Origin: an uncultured Clostridia bacterium
GTDB lineage: Bacteria; Bacillota; Clostridia; Christensenellales; UBA1242
Direction: 5' to 3'
DNA length: 64,000 nt
Assembly: GCA_934756675.1 (NCBI GenBank)
Contig: CAKVLG010000005.1
Location: 1-64,000, forward strand
The notes under the pieces: model-generated
Told to the model about the DNA's origin: nothing
Database searches by the model: none
Seen by the model: the letters and a program-made list of their open reading frames with translations, nothing else
Shown here: in pieces, positions 1 through 15,000 of the stretch
How positions within the stretch are numbered: the stretch's first letter is position 1
Layout of the letters: each line of letters starts with the position of its first letter
Translations under genes and position numbers: made by a program

Positions 1-1
1 T

Positions 2-3000
2 GAAGTTAACCCAACAAAAGTAACAGTTATTTACGACGGTAAATATACAAACGTACTTGCTGTAACACCAACAAGAACAGGTTATACATTTGCTGGTTGG
101 TTATTAGACGGTAAGAAGATTGAAGATAACACAGTTGTTAAAACTGCAGAAGTTCACACAGTTAAAGCAAACTGGACAGCTAATACATATTCAGTTATCT
201 TTGACGCAAATGGCAGTGGCGTAGCAATGCCTGCTGCACAAACATTTACATATGATGATGCCCCTAAGGCTCTTACGCTTGTTAAAGAAGATATCAAGAC
301 AGGCTACACATTCCGTGGTTGGGCACTTGCTGCAGATAAGACAAATGTTATCCATGCTAACGGTGCTGAAGTTAAGAATTTAGTTACAGGTGCTGCTGAT
401 GACAAGTCAATTACATTATATGCTGTATTTGAAATTAACAAATATAACGTAACACTTAACCCTAATGGTGGTAGTGTTGATGTGACAACAATTGTTGTTA
501 CATACCTTAGCACATTTGGTGCTGCAAAGAATGGCGAAGTTGATATCGCTATCGATTCTATTGTTCCAACACTCAAAGGATATAACTTTATTGGTTGGTA
601 CTCAGCTAAAGAAGGCGGCGTAAAAGTTACAAATGCAACAGAAGTTACTGCTACACCTTACACTGAACTCTTTGCTCGCTGGGAAGCAAAACAATACCAA
701 GTAACAGTTCACTTGAACGGTGGTAACGTAAATGGTGACACAAATGATGTTGTTGTTAATGTTACATTCGGTCAAGCATACTCTAATTTCATCGCATTTA
801 CACCAGCAAGAAATGGTTATGGTTTCAATGGTTGGTTCACTTTAGCTGAAGGTGGAACGCAAATTGACCTTGCTACAATTGTTGATGAAGATAACGCTGG
901 AAACATTCAATACACAGAAATCCATGCACAATGGGAAGCTGGTAAATACACAATAACTTTCAATGCTAATGGTGGTGAAACATTATCTATCGCAAGCAAA
1001 GAATACACATTTGGTGTTGCTTATGGTGAACTATCTGTAACAACAAGAATTGGTCATACATTTGACGGTTGGTGGACAGAAAGAGAAGGTGGCGTAAAAG
1101 TCACAGAAACAACAATCATGAGTGGTGAAAACATTGATGTTAATGTAACAAATCATATTCTCTTTGCTCATTGGATTGAACACAAATACACAGTTGTATT
1201 TGATGCAAACGGTAAGAGTACAAACGTTCCAAGTTCTCAAGAGTTTACATATCTCGAATCTAAGCAATTGAGTGCAATGGAAGGTAGTGTTACTGGTTAC
1301 ACATTCCTTGGTTGGAACACAGATAAAGGTGCAAAAGTTGCTCTTTACAACGATCAAGCAACAGTTTCTAAATTATCAACTGTTAATAATGCCACAGTAA
1401 CATTGTATGCTATTTGGCAAAACAATACTTACACAGTTGAGTTTAACAACAATGGTAAGACTGAAGCTAAACTTCCAGCTAAACAGACATTCACTTACGA
1501 CTTTGAAAAGGCTCTTACATCACAAAATGTAGAAAATGCACTTACTGGTTATACATTAATTGGTTGGGCAACAACAACAGACGGTCAAGTTGAATTGATC
1601 GCTGGTGCTACAGCTGAAAGAGTTGGCGGTGGTGAAACTGGATTAATCGCTAACGGTGCAAAAGTTCGTAACTTGGCAACAGAGCAAGATGCAAACGTTA
1701 TCCTTTATGCTCAATGGCAGGCTAACACATACACGGTTAAATTTGATGCAAATGATAGCGGCGTAACAATGCCAGACCCACAAGTGTTAACTTATGATAA
1801 GGCAGAAAACCTTACAACACTTGGAACTGGTGTTAAGACAGGTTACACGTTCCTTGGCTGGGCACTTGCTGCAAACAAGACAAAAGTTGTTTACGGTGAC
1901 GGCGCTGAAGTTAAGAACTTAGTAACTGGCAAAACAAACGATAAAGAAATTACACTCTATGCTGTGTTTGAAGTTAACAAATACACATTAACATTTGATG
2001 CTAATGGTGGTAATGTTACTCCAACATCAGTAGAAGTTGCTTATGGTGCAACATATGATTCACTTCCTACACCATCAAGAGCTAACTACACATTCCAAGG
2101 TTGGTTCACAAATGCTGAAGATGGCACAGAAGTTACATCAGTTGTAATGGACAATGTTAACGGTAAGACCATTTACGCTCATTGGAGAGGAAATGAATAT
2201 ACTGTTACACTTGACCATAACGACAAAAAAGACGCAAGTCTAACAACAAAGACAACTATCACAGTTTACTATCAAGAAACATATGTCGGACTTGAAACAA
2301 TAACAAGAGAAGGGTACAAGTTCCTTGGTTGGTTCACAGATAGAACAGGTGGCTTGAAAGTTGAGTCAACTGCTACAGTTACAACTACTGGCAACCACAC
2401 ACTTTATGCTCATTGGGAAGCTCTTACATTCAAATTCACACTTAATGCTGGCGATGGTGAATTAATTGTCAACAAAGCTACGTCAAGTGTTAAGACATTT
2501 GAATTTACAGTAACTCATGACGAAGCATTACTTGAAGCAATTAACAAAGCAATTGCTACAAACAATATTGAAATCTCTTACAATGGATTCAAGTTCGTTA
2601 ATTGGACACTTGGTGGCGTAATTATCGATACTGCAATGGTAGCAGACATTAACAAAACTGTTGCTGTAGCTAAATACGATCCGATTACATATAATGTTCA
2701 ATTTAAATCTAATAACGGTAAGAATGAAGTTGTTACAGTTAGTGATGTTAAGTTCAACGAAACAAAACTAACACTTGCTGCTGACACATTTGCGTATGCG
2801 GGTCACACATTCACTGATTGGTTACTAGACGATGCGACAGCTACAAAACGTGAGTTCACAGCAAACGAAGAATATAGTGCACTTACAATTGTTGAAGGTG
2901 CAACAGTTACATTCCTTGCTCAATGGACTGCAAACACATACACAGTAACATTTAATGCTAATGGCGGTTCACTTGCTGAAGGTGAAGGTACACTTGAAGT

Positions 3001-6000
3001 TACATTTGGTGAACACTATGGCACGCTTCCTACACCAACAAGAGAAGCTGGTTACACATTTGCTGGTTGGTACATAACTAAATTGGCAGACGATGCAAGC
3101 ACAGCTGATGCAACACGCATACTTGAATCAACAACAGTTGGCACTGATGCTAACGGTCAAACACTCTACGCTTATTGGACAATTAACACTTACTCAATTT
3201 CGTTCGATGTAAACAAACCAAGCAACGCATCAAATGAAGTTACTAACGTTCCAAACACAATTGAAAACGTTAAATTTAGATCAACTGTAACTCTTGAAGA
3301 ACCAACACTTGTTGGTTGGACATTTGGCGGTTGGTTCACACAAGCTGAAGGTGGCAATTTAGTTTCTACAAACTACACACTCGAAACTGCAGGCAATGTA
3401 GAACTTCACGCTCATTGGACAGCTACAACATACCAGGTTACTTACCACAGAAACCTTGGTACAGATCAAACTAAAGTTGTTGAATACACATACGATACAC
3501 CTACACAATTCGAACCAAGCAGTATCTTTAGTTATGTAGATGATACAGACTATTTCTTCACAGCATGGTGTACAGAACCAACTGCTAGTGCAACAAGTAC
3601 TTCATATAGCGATACAACTGCTTATGTTCCAAACTCAACAGTAGACTTTGATTTATACGCGTTAACAGCATATAAAATTTACAAATTCGGTATCACATAC
3701 ACATGGACAGAAATTGCTGAAAACGGACACGAAATTGTAGAAAAGAATAAGGCAGTTACATTTAAAGTATCTTCTGACAAAGCTTCTGGCAGGGTAGTTA
3801 CAGAAGGCGTTGCCTTTACACTCGACAACCCATACAAGAACTTACCTGCAAGCGCTTACACTAGAAACCCAGTTGAACCAGCAACATTTACACTTGCAAG
3901 TGATAATGGTGACAGCTTCAATATTACTTATACACTAAATACTTATACACTTACTCTTGGTGCTTACTCGAGTGTAGGAGTTTACTACGGATTCAAAGTT
4001 GCTAGCTACATTGAAGCAATTAAGAACGGTGAGATTGATACACAAGCTTTAAAGAATTATAATGGTGAAGTTGGTAAATGCCCAACAGGTTACTACTTAG
4101 CTGGTTGGACATACGCTGGCGCTGAGGTAACAAAAGACACAATCGTCGATAAAGACGGTACACTTGAACCAATATTTGTAGCAAACAAATATACAGTTAC
4201 TCTTGATAAGAATAACTTAAAAGCTGCAAACAATGGTAAAGACTTAGTTTACACATTTAACTACTCTGCTGATGATACAATCACATTTGCAGATGACGCA
4301 TTTGTATTGAATGGTTGGCATATTGCTGCTTGGGGTAAGACAACTGATGCTACATTAAGTAGTTCAGATATTATTAAACCAGCAAACAATACAATCAAGA
4401 TTAGTGATTTTGTTACAACATTTAGTTCTAGCGATGCTAATGCTGATGGATACAATGTAACAATCTATGCAATTTGGGAAGCTAACGAATATACTGTTAC
4501 ACTTAACCCTAACGGTTCAGTTGATGATGAAGTTGCTGCAACAGTAGATCCTTCAACAATCAAAGTATTATTCGAAGTTGGTACATATGCACAAATTGCT
4601 AGTATCACTCCAGTTAGATATGGTTATACATTTGCTGGTTGGTATACAACAGCAGATAATACTGGTGTTCAAGTTAATAGCTCAGATAAGATTACAAGAA
4701 CAGAAAACCATACACTCTATGCTCATTGGACAAAAGCAAACTTCGAAGTAACAGTTAATGCTAACGGTGGTACACTCAATGGTAACGCTGTTGGTGTAAC
4801 AGTTTCTATTGAATACTTAAGTACATACGAAGCAAAACTTGCTGCTATAGTAAAAGCAAGAGAAGGATACACATTCCTTAACTGGTCAACAGACCAAGCT
4901 GGTGCTAATGTATTTGATGTTACAACTCAATTGACAAAAGATTCTGCAAGAGAAATCTACGCTCAATGGAAAGTTGATACATACACCGTATACCTTAACG
5001 CTAATGGTGAAGGTGCAAGCGTTGTTCCTACATCAATCACAGTAACATTCGGCAAAACATTCAAAGATTCTGAACAATGGTCAACAATCGTTGTTACAAG
5101 AACAGGTTACACGTTCCAAGGCTGGCACACAGCAGCTAATGGCGGTAACGTTGTTAACGGCGACACAGAAATCACAACAAAAACAAATGGCATAACAATC
5201 TATGCTCACTGGGAAGCTAATACTTATACAGTTAAATATCTTATCGGTGAAGGTGATGCAGGCACAATGGCTGACAGCACATTCACATACGACGATGAAG
5301 CTACTTTAACAAAGACAGCTTACTCTAAAGTTGGTTATGGTTTCGGCGGTTGGACAGTTACAAAGATTACATACGCTGGTGCTAAATACAAAGTAGGCGA
5401 TGAATATCAACAAGTTACCGTTGGTATGGTACTTGCTGACGAAGCAATGGTACTTAACCTTGCTACTGGCGCTGACGGCGATGTAGAAGTAGAACTTACA
5501 GCTAAATACAACGCTAACAACTACACAATTTCTTATGATGCTAACGGTGGTGAACTTGCTGAGGGTACAACAACTAAACTTGTTACATTCGACTTGACAT
5601 ATGGTACTCTCGCTGCAGAACCAACAAGAAATGGTTATAGGTTTGATGGTTGGACACTTGAAAAGAACAATAAAGATACAATTGTTACAATTTCAACAAA
5701 AGTTAAAACAGCTAAAGACCATACACTCTATGCTTACTGGAAACTCGCAACATTTGAAGTTTCACTTAATGCTAATGGCGGTACATTGGCTTCAGGTGAT
5801 CCAAATAAATTGACAGTTACATGGAGTAAAACATTTGGTGATGCAACAACAGCTCTTGACTCTATCATTCCAACAAGAAATGGTTACGACTTTGCTGGTT
5901 GGTGGACACTTGCTGAAGGTGGCGTACAAATCACAAATGCTACAAGCATTGATACAGATCCATACACATACACAGAACTCTTTGCTCATTGGACAAATAA

Positions 6001-9000
6001 GACATTTAATGTCACACTCCATGCAAATGGTGGTTCAATTAAGAAAGGTAATGTAGAAATTTCAACAATTACAGTAACATTCGACGGTACATATGTTGAA
6101 CTCAGCTCACTTAATATTACAAAGAAAGGTCATACATTTGCTGGTTGGGCAGCAACTCAAGATGGCGACGTAATCGCAAACATCGCTGCAACAGTTGTTA
6201 CAGATCCAGTTAATTACACAGACCTTTACGCTAAATACACAGCTAACACATACAAAGTAACACTTGAACCAAATGGCGAAAATGCTACTGTTACTCCAAC
6301 AACTATCACAGTAACATTCGGTACGAAATATGTTCAAGCAGAAGGTTGGTCAACAATCTCTGTTACAAGAACAGGTTATAACTTTGTTGGTTGGTTGTTA
6401 AACGGCAAGGCAATTGATGAAAATACAACAGTTGAACTTGCTGGCGATCATATTATTAAAGCTGATTGGACAGCTAAGACTTACCAAGTAACATTCAATG
6501 GCAACAATGGTACAGCTAGTCAAAACAAAATAACCGTAACATACGACAGTCCATATGCTGATGCTGAAGGTTGGTCAAATGTTACAGCTGAAAGAGAAGG
6601 TTACACGTTCGCTGGTTGGACACTCAAAGCTTATGCTCCAAACGAATTAGCTACTGACGCCGATAAGGCAAAAGCAATTATTGCTACAACAACAAAGGTA
6701 AGAAATGCTGGCGATCATACGGTATTTGCTTACTATGAATCTATCACATACACAGTTACATTAAACGGTAACGGCGGCGAGCCAGATGAACAAACAATTT
6801 CTGTTAAATTTGGTCTTAACTACACAGAAATCGCTGGTAAGACTGCAACAAGAACTGGTTATGACTTTGCTGGTTGGTGGACAGCAAAAGAAGATGGCAG
6901 CCAAGTAACAGATACAACATATGTTACAACAGCTCATGACCATACACTTTACGCTCACTGGACAGCACATACATATACAGTTTCGTTTGACAAGAATATT
7001 GGCTACAATGCCAACATGCCACAAACTCAAACATATACATATGGCACAACAGGTGCATTGCCAAAGATGGAAGGCACTGTAACAGGCTATACATTCCTTG
7101 GTTGGGCAACAGACAATAATGGCGGTGTTGCATTACGCACAGATGCAATTTATACATTGACTGCTGATGGCAAATTAATCGCTGATGAGTCTAAGGTTGG
7201 CAATTGGTTAACTGCCAATAATGACTCTGTTAAACTCTTTGCTATTTGGAAAGCTAACGAAGTTGTAGTTACGCTCGTACCAAACAATGGTGAAGATTCA
7301 ACAACAGTTAAAGAAACATTTGATAGAGCATACGAGAATACACTTGCAGCCGTTCCAACAAGAACTGGTTACGACTTCGCTGGTTGGTTCTTAGATGAAA
7401 CTTTTGCAAATAAAATCACAGCTACAACAAAAGTTAAAACAGCTACAGTTCACAGCGCTTATGCTAAGTGGACAGCACATACATATACAGTTTCGTTCGA
7501 TAAAAATATTGGTTACGATACAACAGTTCCTGACTCTGTTGAATACGTATACGATCAAATCGACGAAAGTGGTAATTTACCTACATTGCCAGCAATGACA
7601 GGTACGGTAGAAGGTTATACATTCCTTGGTTGGAACACAGATAAAGATGCTAAGGTTAAGCTTTATGATAACCAAGCTGAAGTATCTAACTGGACAACTG
7701 TAGACGGCGATGTAATTACACTTTATGCTATTTGGGAAGCTAATAAATATGCTGTAAGTTACGACATTAACTACGTTGGCGGATCAAACCCACAAGGTAA
7801 CGACGTAACATTCGATAACACATATGGCACACTTCCAGAAGTAACAAGAGAAGGTTACGAATTCAAGGGTTGGACACTTAAGAAGAACGACTACTCAACA
7901 GTAGTTAATATCAACACAACCGTTAAAACAGCTAAAGCACATACACTTTATGCTTATTGGACAGCAATTACTGGTATCACAGTGGTTCTTGATTCTAACG
8001 GTGGTATCCCAGCACAATATTCTTACTCGGTAGAATACGATAAGACATACGGTGAAGGTTTAATCAATGATGTTGAAACTTCAATCGCAAGCTTCACTCC
8101 AACAAGAGAAGGTTACAAGTTCCTTGGTTGGTTCTCGGCTAAAGAAGGCGGAAACAAAGTAACAGCTACAACAACTGTTAAGAATGCTAATAACCACACA
8201 CTCTATGCTCATTGGGAAGCTCTTCCACAAGACCTTGTTTACGATATTAACTACGTTGGTGGCACAAATCCTACAACAAAACAAGTTGATTTCAACAGTG
8301 AATATGGTACACTTCCAGAAGTAACAAGAACAGGTTATACATTTGCTGGTTGGTGGACACTTGCTGAAGGTGGCGTTAAAGTTAAAGCTGCAACAAAGAT
8401 GATAACACTTGGTGCAACAATCTACGCTCACTGGACAGCAATTGAATACACATTGACATTTAATGTCAACAAACCTACAAATGCTTCACATGAAGTAGAA
8501 AATATTCCAAGTGTAAGGCAAGTTGCTTACGATAGCACAGCTACTTCATTTGGTACTCCAACACTCGTTGGTTGGACATTCCAAGGCTGGTTCTTGGCTA
8601 AAGAAGGTGGCACAGCAGTTACATCAATCGTAATGGACGATGTTAACGGCAAGACACTTTACGCTCAATGGAAAGCTGACGAATACACATTGACATTTAA
8701 CGGCAACAAACCTACAAATGCTTCAAATAATGTAACAAGCATTCCAACTGCAAAGACAGTTGCTTACGATAGCACAGTAGATACATTTGGTACTCCAGTA
8801 CTCGTTGGTTGGACATTCAAAGGCTGGTATACAGCTAAAACAAACGGTACAAAAGTAGAAGTACCATATAAATATGTAACAGTTGGCAACGTAACACTTT
8901 ATGCTCACTGGGAAGCTAACACTGTAACAGTAACAGCTGAACTTGATGGCGGCGCACTCAGCCCAGAAAGAAGCAGCAATGTATTTACTCTTACAATCGA

Positions 9001-12000
9001 TGGTACATATGCTGACATCTTAGCTTATACAGTTACAAAAGTTGGTTATGAATTTGACGGTTGGTACTTAGATGCTAAATTCACAAATGCAATTACATCT
9101 ACAACACAAGTAACAAATACCGCAGCTCACACTGTTTATGCTAAATTAACAGCTAAGTCAGATATTACAGTAACACTTGACCCTAACGGTGGTGAAGTTG
9201 ACCCAACAAAAGTTAAAGTTACATTCGATGGTACATATGCAAACGTACTTACTGTTACCCCAACAAGAGTTGGTTACACTTTCGCTGGTTGGTTATTAAA
9301 CGGCGCAAAGATTGATGATAAGACAGTTGTTAAGATGGCTGAAAATCATACAGTTAAAGCCGATTGGACAGCTAATGAATATGATGTAACACTTGATCTT
9401 AACGGTGGTAACATTGAAGGTGATACAACAAATATCACTGTAAAAGTTACTTACGACGGCTACTACACAAACGTACTTGCTGTTAACCCAACAAGAGAAG
9501 GTTACTCATTCCAAGGTTGGTTGTTAAACGGTACAAAGATTGATGATAAGACAGTTGTTAAAACTGCTAAAGGTCATACAGTTAAAGCCGATTGGAAAGC
9601 AATTGAATACACATTGACATTTGACGGCAACAAACCTACAAATGCTTCACATGAAGTAGAAAATATTCCAAGTGTAAGGCAAGTTGCTTACGATAGCACA
9701 GCTACTTCATTTGGTACTCCAACACTCGTTGGTTGGACATTCCAAGGCTGGTTCTTGGCTAAAGAAGGTGGCACAGCAGTTACATCAATCGTAATGGACG
9801 ATGTTAACGGCAAGACACTTTACGCTCAATGGAAAGCTGACGAATACAAATTGACATTTGACGGCAACAAACCTACAAATGCTTCAAATAATGTAACGAG
9901 CATTCCAACTGCAAAGACAGTTGCTTACGATAGCACAGTAGATACATTTGGTACTCCAGCACTCGTTGGTTGGGCATTCCAAGGCTGGTATACAGCTGAA
10001 ACAAACGGTACAAAAGTTGAAGCTCCATATAAATATGTAACAGTTGGCAACGTAACACTTTATGCTCACTGGAAAGCTAACACTTATACGGTATCGTTTG
10101 ATGCTAACGGTGGTACACTTGCTAGTGGTACAACACCTATAACTGTAACATTCGATGACCCATATGGTACACTTGCAGCAGATCCTACATGGAAAGGTTG
10201 GGTATTCCAAGGCTGGACACTTGAAAAAGATAACAAAAATACAACTGTTACAAGTTCAACAAAAGTTGTAACAGCTAAAGCACATACACTTTACGCTTAC
10301 TGGGAACCAAAGACTGGTATCACAGTAACACTTGCACTTAACGGTGGTATCGTTACAAGTGGTGTAACAAGTATCCAAGTTCAATTCACAGGTTCTTATG
10401 CTGATTTACTTGCAATCACACCTACAAAGAAAGGTTATGATTTCGCTGGTTGGTTCTTAGATGAAGCATTTGCAAATGAAATCACAGCAGAAACAACAGT
10501 AACAAACGCTGACGATCATTACGCTTATGCAAAATACAATCCATATACATTCTATGTAGAATTTGTAGATGCTAAGTTCAACACTAAAGTTCCAGCAAAG
10601 ACTGCATACAAATATGACATTGGCGGTGCATTACCAGCTAAAGAAGAAAAAGCTGTAACAGGTTATACATTCGTTGGTTGGAATATAGATAAAGACGCAA
10701 ATGTTTATATGTATCAAGATAAATCACCTATACCTGCAGATTGGACAGATCAAAAAGACGGTGTAATCACACTCTATGCTATTTGGGAAGCTAACAAGTA
10801 CGATTTGACATTTGATGGCAACAAACCTACAAATGCTTCACACAATGTAACAAAAGTACCAAAAATACAAGAAAATGTTGCTTACGATAGTATAATTAAT
10901 TCATTTGGCACTAACCCAGCACTCGATGGTTGGACATTTGCTGGTTGGTTCACAGCTAAAGAAGATGGTACAGAAGTTAAATTACCATACACATACAAAA
11001 CAGATGGTAACGTAACACTCTATGCTCATTGGACTGCAAATACATACACAGTTAAATTTAGCGACCCAGACCATGGTACTAAAGTTCCAGAAGACACTAC
11101 ATACACTTATGACATTGCAGATACATTGCCAGCATTGACAGGTACTGTAACTGGATACACATTCCGTGGTTGGACAACAAGCATTGGTAGCTTAACAGCT
11201 ACAGTAGATTCTCGTGCAACAATTGAAAGAGTTGGTGGCGACACAATCTACGCAAACTTGATTAAAGATGGTTCTGCAATTAAGAACTTAACAACAACAA
11301 ACGGCGCAACAATTACACTTTACGCTGTTTGGGAAACAAACAAATACACATTAACATTCAATGCTAATGGTGGTACAATTCCAGAAGCTGATGCAACAAG
11401 AACAGTTGAATTTAAGGCTGAATATGGTACACTTCCAACAACAGCTGAAAGAAAAGGTTACACGCAAAATGGTTGGTGGACAACAGCAAACGGTGGTACA
11501 CAAATTTCTGCTACTACAACAATGGAAACAGAAGGTGCTACAGTTTATGCTCACTGGACTGCTAACAAATATCTTGTAACACTCAAAGCTAATGCTCAAG
11601 GCTCTGGTATTGCAGATCAAAAATTCTATGTAACTCACGACCAAACATTTGGTGCTGGTTTAACAGCATTAGAAGATGGCACAGCTACAAGCCTTTCTAA
11701 CTTCGACCTCGATAAATATGGCGCATGGCCTGGCAGAGTATTCGGTGGTTGGTATAGAACTGCATATGAAGTTGGTGCTAGTGTTGCAGGTGCAACAGCA
11801 ATCACAGATAATACAGATGTTACTGACATTGCAGATATTACACTCTTTGCATATTGGACATACAACAAATATACAATCACATTCGACTCTAACGGCGGCG
11901 TAACAGTTGACCCACAAACAAAAGTTGTTACATACAACAGTACATATGGAACCTTAGCTAAAACAACAAGAGAAGGTTACACATTCAACGGTTGGTGGAC

Positions 12001-15000
12001 AGCAAAAGATGTTAGCGCAACTGTTACAGCTGATGATAAAGTTCTTATTACAGCTGACACAACACTCTACGCTCATTGGGTAGCAAACAGCTACAAAGTC
12101 GTATTTAACAAAGGTAACTGGACAAGCGTAACAGCAGTTCCAGATGCTCAAGAATTTAGATATGACACAGCTCAAACATTGAATAAGATGAATGGTACTG
12201 TTATTGGTCACACATTCATTGGTTGGGCAACAACAATCGATGGTGCAAAAGTTTACAATGACGGCGCTAGCGTAAACAACCTTTCTAAGGGTGTTGATCC
12301 AAGCATTGCTTACGATGACGCTAGAATGGCTATTGTAAATCTCTATCCAGTATTCAAAGCTAACGAATATGACTTGAGAGTTGAAACAACAATCGGTTCA
12401 TTCGAAGCAACAACTGGTTGGACAATCGATGGTAAGACAGCAACAAAGAAAGTAACATTCGGTACCGCATTTGGTACACTTGTTACAGCTAATGATGCTG
12501 CTGGTTATGACTTCGTAGGTTTCTATACAGTTAACTACGATCCATACACAACACCAGTTGCAGCTAACAAAGTTGACGATACAACAGAGTTAAAAGAAAC
12601 TGGTAAAACAATTTACGCTGTTTATACAGCAAAATCTTATACACTTACATTTGATGGCAACGGTGGTACTCCAACACCACGTACATCTCAAGATGTATTA
12701 TATAAGAAACCTTATGGTGAACTTGCTACAGCAGAAAGAGAAGGTTATGACTTCGCTGGTTGGTGGACAGCAAAAGAAGGTGGCACAAGAGTAACTGCTG
12801 ATACAACAATGGAAACTCTTGGCGCAACAGTTTACGCTCATTGGACATCAATTAGCTATAGCGTAACATTAATTGGTAACCTTACAGGTGTAACAGAAAA
12901 TGTTTACTACGTATTCTTCGGTGATACACTTGGCAATGGTAAGACAGATAAGGCAGTGACAACATTTGATACTAGCCTTTCAGCATATAACCCAAGCAAA
13001 GCTGGTTATGTATTCCTTGGTTGGTACAAAGATCAATATACAGTTGGCAATGTTCCAGCTGATGCAACAGCTATCACAGACGCTTACGTACTTGATACAC
13101 TTGGCATTACATTATATGCTGGTTGGAGAGTTGCAAAATATACACTTGCATTTGATGCAAACGGTGGCAACGCAGTTACTCCAACAACTAAAAATGTTTA
13201 TTATAATGGTCAATACGGCGAACTTGCTACAGCAGAAAGAACAGGTTATACACTTTCTGGTTGGACACTTAATGCTTACGATCCAGATGCAACAGTTGCA
13301 AATGGTGATAAAGTTACAGGCGAAACAATAGTCGCATATGCTGGCAAAGATGGTGACACAATTACACTCTATGCTTATTGGACAGCCAATACATACAATG
13401 TAACACTTAACCATAATGACGATGTTCCAACAACTACAACAATTTCTGTTAAATACAATTCAACATACGGTGACAAACTCATCACTCCAACTTGGGCTGG
13501 TCGCGTATTTGGCGGTTGGTACACAGAAAAATATGCAGTAGGCGCTAATGTTGATGAAACTAAGAAAGTTGATACAAATTCAATATTCTTAGCAACAGAC
13601 AATAACACAGTTCTCTACGCTTATTGGACATATGCTACATACAAAGTTACACTTGACGTTAACGCTACCGCTGCTGCTGATGAAACTGTAGCTCTCACTC
13701 CAACAGAGATTCATGTTACATTCAATAGCACATATGCTGCTCTTCCTACACCTACATGGACTGGTCACGTATTCCAAGGCTGGTACACATTGGCTGAAGG
13801 TGGCACAAAAGTTAACAATAGTGATACTGTAGAAATCACAGATAGCACAACACTTCATGCTCATTGGAAACTCGAAACTTACACAGTTAAACTTGATCAC
13901 AACAACGATGATGAAACCCCTGCTAACTCTACAAAGACAAATATCACTGTTACATACAGCATGACATATTCTGATCTTCCAGAGTTAACAAGAGAAGGTT
14001 ATACATTTGGTGGTTGGTATACAACAAGATTGGCAGTAAACGCTGATACAACTGGTAAAGTTAAGATAACTACTACAACGACTGTTAAGACAGATGCTAA
14101 AGATAGAACACTCTATGCTTATTGGACATACAACCAATACACAGTTCACTTTGACGCAAACGGTTGGGGCGTAACAGTTCCAGCTGACCAAACATTCTTA
14201 TACGCTGTGGCTCAAAAACTAACAAAGATGCCTGGCTCATTGACTGGTTACACATTCAAGGGTTGGACAAAGACAAAAGGTGGCAAGACTGCAGAGTATG
14301 AAGATGAAAAATTAGTTTCTAAACTCGCAACAAGTGGTACAATTACACTTTATGCGGTATTTGAAGCTAACAAGTACGATTTGACATTTGATGGCAACAA
14401 ACCTACAAATGCTTCACACAATGTAACAAAAGTACCAAAAATACAAGAAAATGTTGCTTACGATAGTATAATTAATTCATTTGGCACTAACCCAGCACTC
14501 GATGGTTGGACATTTGCTGGTTGGTATACAGATGCAACAAATGGTACAGAAGTTAAATTACCATACACATACAAAACAGCTGGTAACGTAACACTTTACG
14601 CTCATTGGACTGCAAATACATACACAATCGTATTTAATGCAAATGGTTGGAGCACAACAGTTCCAACAACACAAACAATGACCTATGATACAGCAGCCGC
14701 TCTCAAAGCAATGACAGGCACTGTATATGGTTATAACTTCGCTGGTTGGACAAAGACAGCTGGCGGAAACACAGTTGATGCTGGCTTCGAAAACGGCGCA
14801 ACTGTTAAGAATTTAGCAACTGGTGTAGAAGATAACAACTCAATCACACTTTACGCGGTATTCACAGCTAAGACAGATATTGAAGTAAAATTCGATGCAA
14901 ACGGTGGTACACTTGCTAGTGGTACAACACCTATAACTGTAACATTCGACTTACCATATGGTACACTTGCAAAAGATCCATCAAGAACAGGGTATACATT

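Noticed and set aside
227..229. ATG at 227 as the true start of the giant gene
   Set aside because: The same frame is open to base 2 and codes for an intact repeat. No ribosome binding site or promoter lies before 227.
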